The notes below the pieces were generated by a model. That model worked only from the letters and a program-made list of their open reading frames with translations, was not told where the DNA came from and made no database searches. Shown here piece by piece: positions 34,631 to 46,215 of a stretch of 64,000 nt of DNA. Source of the DNA: Brasenia schreberi (taxonomy: Eukaryota > Streptophyta > Magnoliopsida > Nymphaeales > Cabombaceae); assembly GCA_036023115.1 (NCBI GenBank), contig JAYKKT010000074.1, positions 8,330,501 to 8,394,500 of the forward strand. The letters are read 5' to 3'. Every line of letters begins with the position of its first letter. Position 1 is the first letter of the stretch. The translations under genes were made by a program, and so were the position numbers.

Positions 34631-35689
34631 CTTCCTTCCATCTTCCAATCTCGTGAATCTTATTATTCTCAATTCCTCATGCAGTGACAAACACCACACA
34701 TCACCTCAATAGAATTCCTTGTCTGTACTGAGGTCGGCACCCCACTGCCATTATCGTTTAGCACTTCGAGATTATGACAAAGAAAAGAAGGAACCATCAT
34801 TCTCTCTCTTCCTCGAGATTCTAGTGATGTTGACCATCAAGTTGAAATTTCTACTTTAAACTCGAATGGTGATTTAAAAAAAAAAACTGTCGATAAGGGC
34901 ATCAAGTGCGGGTTCTCAAAGGACGTAAAAAGTTTTGTTTATAGCTTGTGGCAGCTATAAGGCTAAAGCCTGGATATTTTTATCATTCAATGCAGCCTTG
35001 ATTTGCTCCTACTGCACGTGAACAAAGTAAAATGCCCAAGAAAAAGATGTGATCCATGAAGCTATTGGGCGCCCTTCTACCATGACAGAAGATGCTTTTT
35101 GGACTGTCCATCTTTTGATCTGATGGTCTACAGCTTGAGTGCTAGGGTGACAGGTTTCTCTTATCCTCAAAATCTTCTTCAACCAAAACTGAAACCAAGT
35201 TTTGTCGCTAGATGGATATTCTGTTGAGCTCGATCTCGTGCAATATTAGCTTCTAAATTTGAATATTTTAAATTAAAAAACTCAAACAACAGTGAAAAAT
35301 AAGATTGAAAGAAAAGGTCTTGCCCAGTGAAGAATCTAGAAACTCTTTTGGGGTGGGGCAAATAGCCCCTTGAACTATTTTAGGTGGGGCGAACTATGTA
35401 TTATAGCACACGGATCCCACCACGGACTACAAACTTTAAGTTGGTTTTCCAAATTCGGCTCAATGTAGATACACCATTGGTCTTACCACTCATTTTTATC
35501 CACGTTCTTTGGAAAAAATGCAGTTTATTTTCAGTACCCTTTCAACTTCGTAGAAAATATTTGCTTCTATTTCTTTATATAGTTTGGCTATTTTTGACAT
35601 TGACACATTCAATGCGAGTTTTCTAGCGGATATGCACCCATCTAGGTATCAAACTGATGATGTTTGAGCTAAAGGTTCAATTCCTGTGC

Positions 35690-35815
35690 ACATTTGAGGA
35701 GGTCGAAGCCGACGTACTCCCCCGGATATCGGACTCATGATCTTCACTTATGAGTAAACCCCCCTAGCCAGGTGAGCTATTGCTCACAGTGAGCCAAAGG
35801 TTCTTTTGGGTCAAC
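35690..35815 (-). repeat. tRNA-derived SINE-like copy
   Basis: Minus strand: TAGCTCACCTGGCTAGG (box A-like), CATGAGTCCGATATCC (degenerate box B), then GTCGGCTTCGACCTCC. It matches the family landmarks. Confidence 0.55.
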
Positions 35816-36487
35816 CCCTATCGAGGAGAGCCATGCCTCTTTGTGTAAAGATCCTCGGACTTGATTTTGTGCAAACATAAGGCCATGCTTCATATGCGAC
35901 GAACTATTGTGACCAAAAGGAATAGAACGAGACATCCATGTTTAGCTGCGTAATAAGAGGCGGGGCTTTTGTGGGAAAGAAGTCCTCCTTGATTCTCTCC
36001 TTAAATTGATATCAAGAGTGAAGCTTCACTACGTTACAAACTTGCCAAATGTTTGACATTTAGAAGCCTATGTATGATTTTCTTTTTCAGAGCTTGACAT
36101 AAATATAATCTTCATTGGTGGGTAAGTGTGTTTGAATGGCCTGACAAAATCGGTACGATCGAACGATTGATGCTCCTCATCTTTGTGTTTTGCATCGAAA
36201 AGAAGAGGTGCAAACGTCAATGACATTTTGTCGTTCGCTTGATAGAAACTCATACGGGACAAGCGTCCACATTCCCGCCATTTTAAATACGCTAAAGAAA
36301 ACTACAGATACTTGTTCAAAGAGATTTTTCATGTTTGGGTTCCGTGCCGCAAGGGTGATATTGTGGCAAGTTCAATACTCGAAGAATGCACCCGGTGGAG
36401 TGCACCGACCCGTTCCTAGGTCAAGTATTTCACTAAAACCCTTGTTCAAACATACTTGGCATAGGAGTTCTAGGGGAGAACCAAGTA
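35816..36487. other. Intergenic, no gene seen
   Basis: Mixed-composition sequence. The open frames on both strands, for example near 36190-36480, show no recognisable domain. Confidence 0.35.
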
Positions 36488-36547
36488 CTAAACAACAACA
36501 ACAACAAAGCTTTCTTTCGTACTAAATAGGATTGATTGGCTACATGG
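36488..36547 (-). mobile_element. RTE LINE 3' tail, minus strand, second subfamily
   Basis: On the plus strand an (AAC)n run leads into AAAGCTTTCTTTCGTAC and then TTGGCTACATGG. This is the reverse complement of a diverged RTE 3' end. Only the tail is present. Confidence 0.55.
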
Positions 36548-37675
36548 ATTGTTTGTGTAATGAGTCGTGGTCTGGATTTTGGATCCAGACCCGCCTGAAA
36601 GAGGGCCAAGTGCAGTAACGCCCGAGCGTTGCACAAAGTTGTTGTGTAGAGACAACAAATGGCTGTCAATGCAGAACCGCTGAAGGGGATCCGAACGACC
36701 TTTAAAAGAGGCCTCCACAGTGGACGTTCTCGAGACAGATTGGGGCAGTCTCTAGAGAAGATGATAACGACGAGCATCGATAAAAAATCGGCCGGAATCC
36801 GATGAGTTTACCTATTTTTCAATTTTTTTTTTTATGATTCTTCATGAAAAACTTGTTGATAATCATTGTTTTGGGCTTCGATCGAAGCATTGAGGTAGAA
36901 CAAAGAGTTTTGGTGGGTTTGGGTAAGTTGTGTGTGTCGATTTGGCCGAAAAACAGTTTCGATTCGTCGGTTTTTCCTCAATTTCTGCAACATTTTGTTT
37001 CAATAAGTTTTTCAGCAAAAATGACACCGCCAACGACCGATGATGGGTTGGGTTGGAAGAGGAAGCGTAGAAGATTGATTGAGGACCATCGCTGGCCTTA
37101 ATCATCGCCGAAAACCAACGAAATCAACGCCGAAAAACCATGGGAATCAACCCTTTTGGGCGTATCCCTGTTTTCGTGTCGTGTCCAGAATGTCATGAAC
37201 CGACACTGATTCGTATCGTGTCCTCGTGTCACGTGTTAAGAACCAGTTCTGTGTCAAAACATGCTTTATGTCGGGTTCTGTGTCGAAAACGTGTCAAGTT
37301 TGGGTAGTGTCTTGAAATGGGTTTTCTGGGTTATAAACAGGACCCATATCAGTAGTTACAAGTTCTGTGTTGATACAGTGACATAGGCTACCTACCGTGT
37401 CAATAAATTTGGATCAGATATGGATCTAGGTATCAGTTTGGATCTCGGATAGCTTAAACAGATTCATATTATGTTTTGTGTGATTTTAGGGTCATTTGAG
37501 ATCCGATTTTGATACGGTTTGTTGCGTTAGATTCGTAGTTAAATAAATTTTAATATTTTAATTATTGATAATTGTTTAGAGATTAAAATTGAAGGATTTA
37601 GTGATGATAAGAGTGGCCCAACGACTTGGAGACTAGATCTTAGCTCTCCTTTAGGTATGGGGTTATGTATTCTTT
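36548..37675. other. Intergenic; GTGTC-rich repeat
   Basis: 37170-37400 is crowded with GTGTC/GACAC words (CGTGTCGTGTCC and similar), a degenerate repeat of unknown type. No gene is seen. Part of it may be the left side of the LTR copy that follows. Confidence 0.35.
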
Positions 37676-38709
37676 TACAGAACATGCTAGATGTGATTTT
37701 ACTTGTTTTAGATAGATTTAAATGTGCATGATTGATAAATATTTTATTGATGTTTATGAAATGTTATTCGCAATTATGGGTTATTTGATATACTTTTCAA
37801 ATAGAACATGTTTATGATATTGATTGATAAAGAGCATGTTTTGATATGCTTGTGTTGTATGAACATGATATTTAAATGTTGTTTAAATGTTGTATGAATA
37901 TGGATTTGGTTTTGGATTTTCGTAGATCTGGATATGATTTGTGAATGTGATGAACTGTAATTGGTTTTAAAAATGTAATGACATATGAATGTACGAGTCG
38001 TACTTGTGTGAGTTATGTGGGGTCTCTAGAGACTTGCAGGTTCCTCAGGCGATCCGGCTTGGGGCGAATATAGGGTGTGTTCCCGGGTACTCTGTCGTGA
38101 GAGTGAGCGTGGTTACCGTCGTGGACGGGGTTACCGAGGTCACGTTAGGGAGGGTCAGACGACTCCCGTGGCCTTTGGGACAGATACAGTATGGGCTGTA
38201 ATTATCGTAACTAATGATGTATGTATACGTGTGTCTGTGATTGTGTGCGTATGAATTTTAGATCATGATTTAAAGGTAAAACTATGCTTTGTTATGAAAT
38301 GATTGTGAAATTATGCATGTTTTTAGTATAATTTCTGTTTAAAGATGTTTAAGCTCGCTATTGAGCTATGTATAGGAGTTCACCCTATTATTTTATAGCT
38401 CATCCTGAAGCTAACACTTCGAAGACACACAAAGCAGAGTATGAGTTGGATAGAGCAACATTTCTATATATTAGATGGTATGATAAGTATTGAACAATTT
38501 CGAAAGTCTTGTTATTTGAGGTTATTGTTAGGTGGGCCCTACACCATTTTGGGTGTGTTGTTTAGAACTTTGATATGAATATTTATTTTATTGAGTTTGA
38601 ATGAAATTAGTATTGTACTCGGTTACTGCTCACCATCACGCCCGCACGAGAAGCGGCTACGTGGCATCGGCTCGGGCAGGGTTGTGGTCGCGACCCGAGC
38701 GGGTGTGAC
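37676..38709 (+). repeat. LTR-retrotransposon LTR remnant, copy 2
   Basis: Collinear with 1-1018 over its whole length, including CCTCAGGCGATCCG, GGGGTTACCGAGGTCAC and the end GCGGGTGTGACA. The true left end is not certain; homology to copy 1 starts here only because copy 1 is cut by the window. No internal retrotransposon genes are adjacent. Confidence 0.6.
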
Positions 38710-39031
38710 AGTTTGTCTTCAATTATGTGCCATGCTAATGGTTAACTCAATATAAGTTAGATTATTCTTTATTAAAAATGAAGTTTTAATAACCTATAAT
38801 AAAAGATTTAATTAGTGTTTCTTACATTAACTATCCGCTACCTCCCACAAACCTTTCCCTTTCTCTCAACTTGAGACTCTAATGCTAAAACCACACCATA
38901 GCCATGCTCTTAGACGTAAATTAGACTCCTACTTCCTAACGAGTCAGTCACAGGGTTACATTCGATCGACCAACTTTTTAAGTGAGAACATTTTCACAAG
39001 TTTGCCAACACTTAAGAATATAGTTATTTGA

Positions 39032-39099
<68 letters not shown>

Positions 39100-39667
39100 T
39101 TTATGCTTTTCTTCAGTTGAGAATTACCATATCCTGAAACATCCCCCCATGGCCAGCCATATCCTTGCTCAGGCCATATAGTAAGGTCTATTGAGGTCCA
39201 TTCAACTCTCTCTGCCCCTCTCTCTCATTTTTTTTTTGATAGGGATCAACTCTCTCTCTCTCTCTCTCTCATGTTTCTGTTACTCAAAAGTTAGGCATCC
39301 TAGGCCGTGTTGCTTCTTTAGTGTTCTTTAAGTTAGGTGCATGTAAGATCAGTAAGCTCTAAAAGTCCTCCACATAACCGCCCACAACCCTGGATGCTCC
39401 TTTCTCAAGGTGTTTGAGTGCTCAACCTCCTCGGGCATGGAAGGCAGATGCCCAATTTGGTTTGGTGGTAAGGGGGAGTCCTAGTCTTGGGGTCTTATGC
39501 TGTTGGGCTTGCTCAATAGTGGATTCTCGGGTAACACAGCCAAGACCAAGCTTTCTCATACTAAGTATAATGAATCTGGATTCTTAATCGCTATTGTGGT
39601 CGACACGTAGTGGGAGATGTACATTGAGTTGAGACTGTAAGTTCGCCTCACTCAAAATTTAGAAACT
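38710..39667. other. Intergenic with a long (AT)n tract
   Basis: It holds a pure AT dinucleotide run at 39035-39096 and CT runs near 39250. No gene is seen. Confidence 0.6.
39035..39096. repeat. (AT)n microsatellite
   Basis: About 31 uninterrupted AT repeats. Confidence 0.95.
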
Positions 39668-39790
39668 TAATGATACAGCTACCATGCTAGAATAGGTAGC
39701 TAAAAAAACATGGTGTATGAAGGTCATGAGTTCGATACTCGGCGTGCATCTTGCTTCGGCCTCCCCATTGCACCATAAAAAAAAAACACA
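39668..39790 (+). repeat. tRNA-derived SINE copy with A-tail
   Basis: GGTCATGAGTTCGATACTC (box B-like), GCATCTTGCTTCGGCCTCCC, CATTGCACCATA and a ten-base A-run. This is the clearest 3' end of the SINE family in the window. Confidence 0.6.
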
Positions 39791-40245
39791 GTGTGTTGCT
39801 TCACCTTAATAGAATTCATGGCTATCTGTTTCAAAAGTTTTCTAGATTCGCCACTGTTCCATCTTAAAAATGATATGTATTTTTTTTGTATTTGGTAGAA
39901 CATCGTCAATACGGATGGATACATAACTCTACCAAATACAGGCTCCGAATTCTTTCCCCAATCAGAGTTTCAGCCACACCAACTTCAAATTAGAAGCCCC
40001 AACGTGGTCAACATTGACTACCTACTCCCTTTCAAGCTTCTGAACGACGTCCACTTCACAGACCAGAAGCATAAATTTTGGGGATCCTTGGAGATGATTT
40101 TGGCTTGTTCAGGGTCCACAGTGTCTCAAGACTCCATATTAATTTCCTCCAATTTTAAAGCCTTTTCCCCCTTCTTACAAGATGCCAACCCCACAAATCG
40201 AGGGTAGGTCTTCTTGTTTCTACTCTTCAGTGGTCACTGCCTCCC

Positions 40246-40253
40246 TATAAATA
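40246..40253 (+). promoter_or_regulatory. TATA box of the extensin-like gene
   Basis: TATAAATA, 62 bases before the ATG at 40308. This gives a leader of about 30 bases. Confidence 0.65.
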
Positions 40254-40307
40254 GGCAGGCACCACATTTGGTTGAGCATAACAAAGTAGAGGAGGGAGTA
40301 ACACAAC

Positions 40308-41333
40308 ATGGCTTCCGCTCTGGAGCTGACCTCTTTCTTTCTTGCCTTTGCTTTCCTTGGGGTTTCCTCCTCCCTCGGGGCTTACCTCCCGCCACCACCT
40401 TTGCCTGGATACCACAAACAAAAACCACCTCATAAGGTGCCAGTGTACCAAAACCCCCCGCCTCCCCACAGTGCAAACGCACCATACCCTGGGCCAATAT
40501 CATCTCCTCAGCATCCCCATGTCTATGCAGCTCCCCCTCACCATCAACACCACCACAAGTACAAGCACCACCACGGATACCGCCATTCACCACCACCCCT
40601 TGCTCACCACGCACCGCCCCCGGTGATCAAGGAACCGCACCCTGCCCCTCCTAAACCGTACTATACTCACCCACCACCACCCAAGACGGTTTACACTCAT
40701 CCACAACCACCAAAAACTGTTTACACTCACGCACCGCCTCCAAAGACAGTTTACAATCATCCACCACCACCTGCAACAGTCCATAAGCACCCAACCCCAC
40801 CATACCACCATGGCTATGTCGCACCACCACCAACCAACCACCATAAACCGCCAAAAACTGTGTATGCTCACCCACCACCACCAACCCACCATGGCCACGG
40901 ATATGTAGCACCACCATCGACCCACCTTGGTCATGGATATGTAGCACCACCACCGACCCACCATGGCCATGGATATGTAGCACCACCAGAGACCCACCAT
41001 GGCCATGGATATGTAGCACCACCACCAACCCACCACCATAAACAGCCAAAAACTGTGTATGCTCACCCACCACCACCAACCCACCATGGCCACGGATATG
41101 TAGCACCACCACCGACCCACCATGGCCATGGATATGTAGCACCACCAGAGACCCACCATGGCCATGGATATGTAGCACCACCACCAACCCACCATCAGGC
41201 ACCTCCAAAAAGTTCGTATACTCACCCGCCGCCGCTGCACCACCATGGTCATGGGTATGTAGCGCCACCACCAACCTACCACCATGCACCGCCACAGTAC
41301 CATCACGCAGTTCCTCCACCTCCCCATCATTAG
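40308..41333 (+). CDS. Secreted His/Pro-rich extensin-like (proline-rich) cell-wall protein, 341 aa
   Basis: The N-terminal 25 residues (MASALELTSFFLAFAFLGVS and on) form a signal peptide, so the protein should be secreted to the cell wall. The rest is low-complexity. Residues about 105-165 have repeats of the type PPPKTVYTHPPP. Residues about 165-315 have eight or so repeats of THHGHGYVAPPP or close variants. The end is PPQYHHAVPPPPHH. Pro-rich Val-Tyr repeats are typical of PRPs and extensins, where prolines are hydroxylated and tyrosines can cross-link. There are no SPPPP blocks, so it is nearer to a PRP/ENOD-like protein than a classical extensin. The abundant His pairs could bind metal ions; that is inference. 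It is intronless with a good TATA box. The long antisense frames are an effect of the repeat. Confidence 0.85.
   Translation: MASALELTSFFLAFAFLGVSSSLGAYLPPPPLPGYHKQKPPHKVPVYQNPPPPHSANAPYPGPISSPQHPHVYAAPPHHQHHHKYKHHHGYRHSPPPLAHHAPPPVIKEPHPAPPKPYYTHPPPPKTVYTHPQPPKTVYTHAPPPKTVYNHPPPPATVHKHPTPPYHHGYVAPPPTNHHKPPKTVYAHPPPPTHHGHGYVAPPSTHLGHGYVAPPPTHHGHGYVAPPETHHGHGYVAPPPTHHHKQPKTVYAHPPPPTHHGHGYVAPPPTHHGHGYVAPPETHHGHGYVAPPPTHHQAPPKSSYTHPPPLHHHGHGYVAPPPTYHHAPPQYHHAVPPPPHH
40845..41190 (+). repeat. Nested tandem repeats inside the extensin-like gene
   Basis: A 33-base unit encoding THHGHGYVAPP recurs. A longer block starting CCAAAAACTGTGTATGCTCA recurs at 40852 and again at 41047, each followed by a run of the 33-base units. 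The two blocks are nearly identical in DNA, which implies recent duplication or gene conversion. Confidence 0.8.
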
Positions 41334-42115
41334 AGAACTCGGGAGCTATGGGAGAAGTGATCGTCTTCAACTGCTTGCTGTTAAATAAGTACCCAAGAAA
41401 GGTCATGAAATGATGTTTTCCTGCTTAATTAGTTGCTTATAAAGTATGGTTTGCGTGAATGTGGCTTCCCCGCCTTTTCATCGGCTGATGTTGGCAGCGA
41501 GAAGAAAGCTCAGTGTTTTGAAGAGGCCAGCCAAATGGCTGGCTGAACAATCAATCAATGATATACTTTTGCCGAGAAGTGTTCATCTTTTACTATTTCC
41601 ACATGAACCTTAACAGTTCTCTCTCTCTCTCTCTCTCATACACACACAAACATAATCCCATTAGTTGCGAAAGTGTTTTAAACTTATAAAGTACCCAAAT
41701 ACTTGTTATAAATTCAGACCGCAGCCATCGAAACTTGTATGATTAAAAGTGGTGAATTTGTTTGGTAGAGCCCTTGTAAAGCATGCAATTTTGGGGGTTC
41801 AACAGGGTTTGTCGTTTAAATTAGTATGACTAAAGCGAATTGCTGTGCTTGTTTTATCAACCCCAAGTTTGTAATTCCTTCTACAATTTGAATGTACTTT
41901 ACCAAAATGTTCAAGGTTTAAAATCACAAGACACAATTAATGGACAAGTGAGCTTCTTGTACTCTTGACTTTTCTTCCTAATGGCCTTAGCAACAAGAAG
42001 AGTAGGGACGAGAAACCGTTAAACTATTTTAAAACCTAAACCCCCTAACAGTCATGCATCTGTGGGCCTTTGTTTATAAATTAGGCAATGGGCATTATAC
42101 TCTACAATCTCACGG

Positions 42116-42214
<99 letters not shown>

Positions 42215-43239
42215 GTCGATATTCACATCAATCGATAGTTAAACATTTTTCAAGTTCTATAATCCATAGTTAAAACATTTTTTAAACATTTTCAAGTTCA
42301 ATGGGTGAGATTCGTAAGTAAAATGAAATTTAAAATTTAAAAGTAAAGAAAATATTTTGATACTTTTTACAAATACATTAAATACAAACATTATTATTTA
42401 CTTTTTGTTTTAAATATTTCAACCGTTAATATTAAAGATACAATAATTGAAATCTTTATAAAGATTAAAGTGTCTTTCTCTTTCTCTATGTATATATTTC
42501 TTATGTGTGCGCGTGCCAACAGTGGTTTGAGTGTTCGTTCTTTGTTCGCAGAAGTTGCTTTAAAGGGTAATCCTCCCGCAACCCGTGAACTGCTTTGAAG
42601 GACACGATGTTGGAGTCCAAATCTCCATGCGAGCTCATCACTCCATCAGTACCACAGCCTTTCCTCCAATTTTTATTACATGGAATTCACCCAAACCCAC
42701 AACCCGGTTGGCTGCGTGCCTTCTGATTCCCAGATTTATCAAAATAAGACTTGTTGCACCGCACGTTCCTCGATCGAATCCCACTAGGTGAAGAAAATAT
42801 ATATTTATATTTTGAATGCTAAGGTACTACAAAGTATCTATCCTTAGATTTCGTCTAAATATGTGCATAAACGGAACACTTTTAAATTTTCAAAAGTACA
42901 AAAACAGGTATTTTTGTTTTTCTCTGCACTTAATCCAATCGATCTTTTAATGGTCGAGAATTTATGAGTAAGTATTCTTAGAATAGCTAATATTCTTTAT
43001 ATATATATATATATGATTTTATCTATTTCTAACATGTTCACTCATGTTCATCAATTAATTTTCAATCATTCGAGTATAATTTAAAAAATTTAAGAAAAAA
43101 AGATAATATTATAAAACCGATACTCCTAAAAAGGTATGATCGAAATAAGCAGCGTCTTTAGTGAGGAGGATCCAATAATTTTCCCTTGTCATTGTTCTTT
43201 ATAAGGTTAACTATAGAGAAGTATTTTCTCTCTCTTGAT
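41334..43239. other. Intergenic downstream of the extensin-like gene
   Basis: It begins with the 3' UTR of that gene. It contains a (TA)n(GA)n tract at 42119-42210 and AT-rich DNA. No gene is recognised. Confidence 0.45.
42119..42497. mobile_element. Possible MITE beginning in (TA)n(GA)n
   Basis: The left end is a long TA run, then a GA run, then AATAGTCGATATTC. The right end on the minus strand is TATACATAGAGAAAGAGAAAG. The weak inverted ends and the TA flank resemble the elements at 18356-18860. Confidence 0.3.
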
Positions 43240-43665
43240 TCTTGATTCATAAGATTGCATTAAGCGACTATCACACCTCACAAACTGGATTTTCTTTCAA
43301 GATGCTTCATTTTACTGTTGCAACTCTGGTTATTTGGGTTCTAGGGGCGATTCTGCCGCTTGCTGAGATACTTCACATGCATCCACCACCTTTTATTCTG
43401 CTACCCAAGGGCCTGAATTAAATTAGGTCCGGCGGAGTCGTGGTGGCAGCTGCTTCTCAGATACCATCAGTGACTATTTTGGCCCACGGTCCTGTTCAAG
43501 GTGACCCATGGCGACCGGAGACATCGGTCCCACCTCTCTTGTGGATCTTGGACTAGTCAATCTATGTGGCTTCATTTTGCACCAAATGTTGCCTCCTCTT
43601 CCACCACCACCACCACCACCACCATACATCATGCTTAGCCTTTTCAAGGTCCAAATTTTTATTAA
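43240..43665 (+). pseudogene. Decayed member of the secreted proline-rich cluster
   Basis: The leader TAAGATTGCATTAAGCGAC followed by ACACCTCACAAACTGG matches the leaders of the cluster members (TAAGATTGCGCTAAGAAAC, then GACCTCATATAATGG), but the start ATGG has become CTGG. A short frame opens further in at 43302 (MLHFTVATLVIWVLGAILPL, then 19 more residues), resembling the signal peptide. It stops at 43421. A CCACCACCACC run at 43600-43623 may be the old proline-rich end. Confidence 0.5.
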
Positions 43666-43724
43666 TAGAAAAACACTTCTCAAACCGCATTGCAAACTTG
43701 GATAACACTTTTCTTTTTTATTGA

Positions 43725-43830
43725 AAAGTTGGGGTTAGGGAGAACTCTACCAGATGGGCACCCAGGTATCGAACTCTAGACCAGCTTCTGTCAGAGTGCA
43801 ACCCCTTTTGGGCTATGTCCATGAACCAAA
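43725..43830 (-). repeat. SINE-like copy
   Basis: Minus strand: CTAGAGTTCGATACCTGGG (box B-like), then GTGCCCATCTGGTAGAG. It resembles the tRNA-derived family but is diverged. Confidence 0.4.
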
Positions 43831-44440
43831 AAGCTCTATCATAAAAAATATACATCACACCTTGTATTTTACCAAAAATGAGTTACATTTTTTTGTAATT
43901 TTACTTTAACGAGATAATCCATGCTTGAACTGAATTATTACAAAGCAAAATGTTTTATATGCTCATGGGGGGCATTGCGCACTACCGAGGAGGTTGGCTC
44001 TTCGAATTTAGGTCACAGTGTGATGCCGCAATAGGGGTCAGCTCAGTCCTTCTTTCCTGTGAAAATAATAATATTAACAATAGTTTTCGATTATTTTTTT
44101 AGTAACACAAGTATAATTGTAATATATTTAAAAAATCTAAAAACAATTTTATTATATTAATCCTCGATAAAACAAATCAAACGCGTTATGACGGACAGGA
44201 TCCAACCATTCGTGTTCACCTTATAAATCTTTTATACCTTTTCAATAAACATTTTAAATAAAAAAAGGTCTATTGAAATCCAAGCAAAACGAGATTCGAA
44301 CCCAAACTTTTTTGTGTTAATAGGTAGATGGGGTTAAATTGAAGGAACGAGTGCTGTAATTGCTAAATACTACTTTTGCTCTTCCTCCTATCCGTAAATT
44401 CGTCAAGGCTGCAGTCAAAGAAACTCCAAGACCTCAAAGA
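43831..44440. other. AT-rich spacer and probable promoter of the next gene
   Basis: No coding sequence. The last 60 bases (GCTGCAGTCAAAGAAACTCC onward) are the conserved leader of the cluster. I see no clear TATA box. Confidence 0.4.
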
Positions 44441-44755
44441 ATGGTTTTTGTTTCCAGATGCGTCATCTTCTTGCTGCTGTTTTCTCTGTTATTGGGCGTT
44501 TCATTTACGGCCAGTGAAGGTGATTCTTCCTCCTCTTCTCCTCATGCGCTATTTTCTAACGTGCGAAAGCCCAAAATAGATTTTGTTTGGTCTGAGAGAG
44601 GACCTGTTTGGTGGAGGCCACCGCCTGTTTCTTCTCCCCGCATCTACTATTCACGACCATTCCATCGCGAATCCCCTCCGCCACCGCCTGTTTCTTCTCC
44701 CCACATCTACTATTCACCACCACCCCCTCTACCACCGCCGCCACCATCATTCTAA
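44441..44755 (+). CDS. Small secreted proline-rich peptide, cluster member 1 (104 aa)
   Basis: ATG at 44441 opens MVFVSRCVIFLLLFSLLLGV, a strong signal peptide with likely cleavage near residue 24 (TASEG). A Ser run (DSSSSSPH) follows, then the conserved core KPKIDFVWSERGPVWWRPPP. Two copies of a VSSPxIYYS motif separated by RPFHRESPPPPP follow, and then PPPPLPPPPPSF. It has no cysteine in the mature part. The WWRPPP core and the SSPxIYYS repeats are shared with the gene at 46812. YYSPPPP is reminiscent of extensins, so an apoplastic or wall role is plausible, but I know of no named family that fits. The frame is also open upstream to a TTG, but the ATG sits exactly where the other units start. 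Confidence 0.65.
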   Translation: MVFVSRCVIFLLLFSLLLGVSFTASEGDSSSSSPHALFSNVRKPKIDFVWSERGPVWWRPPPVSSPRIYYSRPFHRESPPPPPVSSPHIYYSPPPPLPPPPPSF

Positions 44756-44819
44756 GACTCTCTCTCTCTCCGTGCTTGCGTTTCTATTATTCTGCTGCTT
44801 TTGTGCTATTGCTTAGTTG

Positions 44820-45420
44820 TGAATGATTCAGCGTTTTCAGTCAGCAATCTGTAAAACTGAAACTGAAGTCCGTTTCTCCTTCCCCCACAACGATCTTGGT
44901 GATCACGTTCACTTAATGGCTTTTCACGAGCCCGCACAGATGGTATGCTTTGAGTTCTCCGATGGATGCAGGCGCTGTAATCGGGAGATGCCGTGTAACA
45001 GATCGACGGGTAATCTGTGACCACCACCATGGAACTATGTACTGCTGTGATGATTATCGACATCCTCATTTGTGTGTCTCTTTCTTTTCGTTTTTCCTTT
45101 AATAGAAGGATTTCATTTTCGTGGCCTTTCGAAAGAAAAGAATTTCACTGAGAGGGACTTTGGCTTTCATTCGACAGCCATATCTACCGAGGGTTCTTTC
45201 TACCCCCAGCTTCAGGATCAGAAAGGGAAAGTGCTATTATTTAATGTTCGTGTCAGAACAGGTCTGCAGTGCTATTATTTCGTGTTCGTGTCAGAACAGG
45301 TCTGTAGGTAGAGTACTTTTCCCCTTTGCTTTCATCTATAGATTCTTCGCTGTAAGATTGCGCTAAGAAACTATTAAGACCTCATATAATGGGTTTTGTT
45401 TCCAGCCAATACCACCGCCA
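44820..45420 (+). repeat. Conserved downstream module of cluster member 1
   Basis: It is homologous to 47110-47525 and, more closely, to 47925-48490. Shared words include GATCGACGGGTAATCTGTGA, TTTCATTTTCGTGGCC and GTGTTCGTGTCAGAACAGG. It may be 3' UTR plus spacer. Open frames within it are not conserved between copies. Confidence 0.7.
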
Positions 45421-45515
45421 CGACTGTCCCAAATCCAATTTGTCGGCAAATTTTATTAGTAGATATACACTTTCACGTCATAAAATTGGACAACCCATAC
45501 TTGAAGTGAATTAGT
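45389..45515 (+). pseudogene. Internally deleted cluster member
   Basis: Starts as the others do (ATGGGTTTTGTTTCCAG), then jumps to CAATACCACCGCCACGAC, losing the signal peptide core and the WWRPPP core. What follows is unrelated in frame. Confidence 0.55.
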
Positions 45516-45607
45516 TTGGAGCAATAATGCTAGTTTATAGATATGTTGCACGGATACGGGAAATGGTAAATAATAAATCTTAAAAACTTAAGAAACGAGG
45601 AAACGAC

Positions 45608-45814
<207 letters not shown>

Positions 45815-45924
45815 GAGTGATCAAATGGGTTGGGTCCTGGTGAATAAGGATCCCAAGCACCATCTTGTTGTTTTATGATGAACATGAAGATCATAATGCC
45901 AGTTTAGGCATGTTGGTTTTACAA

Positions 45925-46215
45925 TTGATTGACAGTTCAAATCGGTCAGAAAACCAGCCTGAACCAGAACCTGTGAAACTAGACCCGGAACTGGTCCTTC
46001 AGGTCCTTTTCTATAAGGTTTTTACTGTTTTATTTGGAACCTTTAACATATTTCTTTTAGCATTTTCCCTTTCTGGTTTGAATAGAAACCCATGGTTACC
46101 AATTAAAGCTAGTCTGCCTGGAATTGGTTCGATATATAAACCGGAACCGGCAGCTCCAAGTTACGTGTCTATGTTAGATGAAACGAGGAATCGGAAATCT
46201 GTGTATATTCAAACC
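45925..46215. repeat. GGAACC-rich dispersed repeat
   Basis: It contains GAACCAGAACCTGTG, CCCGGAACTGGTCC and AAACCGGAACCGG, with an AT-rich centre. It has an incidental open frame over its length. Confidence 0.4.

Noticed and set aside
40587..41406. Antisense open frames of about 250 residues opposite the extensin-like gene
   Set aside because: They arise from the repetitive Pro/His codons; the composition (Trp/Val/Gly repeats) is an exact mirror of the sense repeat, and no promoter is seen on that strand.
42088..42273. Open frame encoding alternating Ile-Tyr then Arg-Glu
   Set aside because: It is a translated TA and GA microsatellite.
43508..43705. Proline-run frame starting MATGDIGPTSL
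   Set aside because: The proline run is a CCA/CCN repeat that is probably the decayed end of the cluster unit; the upstream part has no family similarity.
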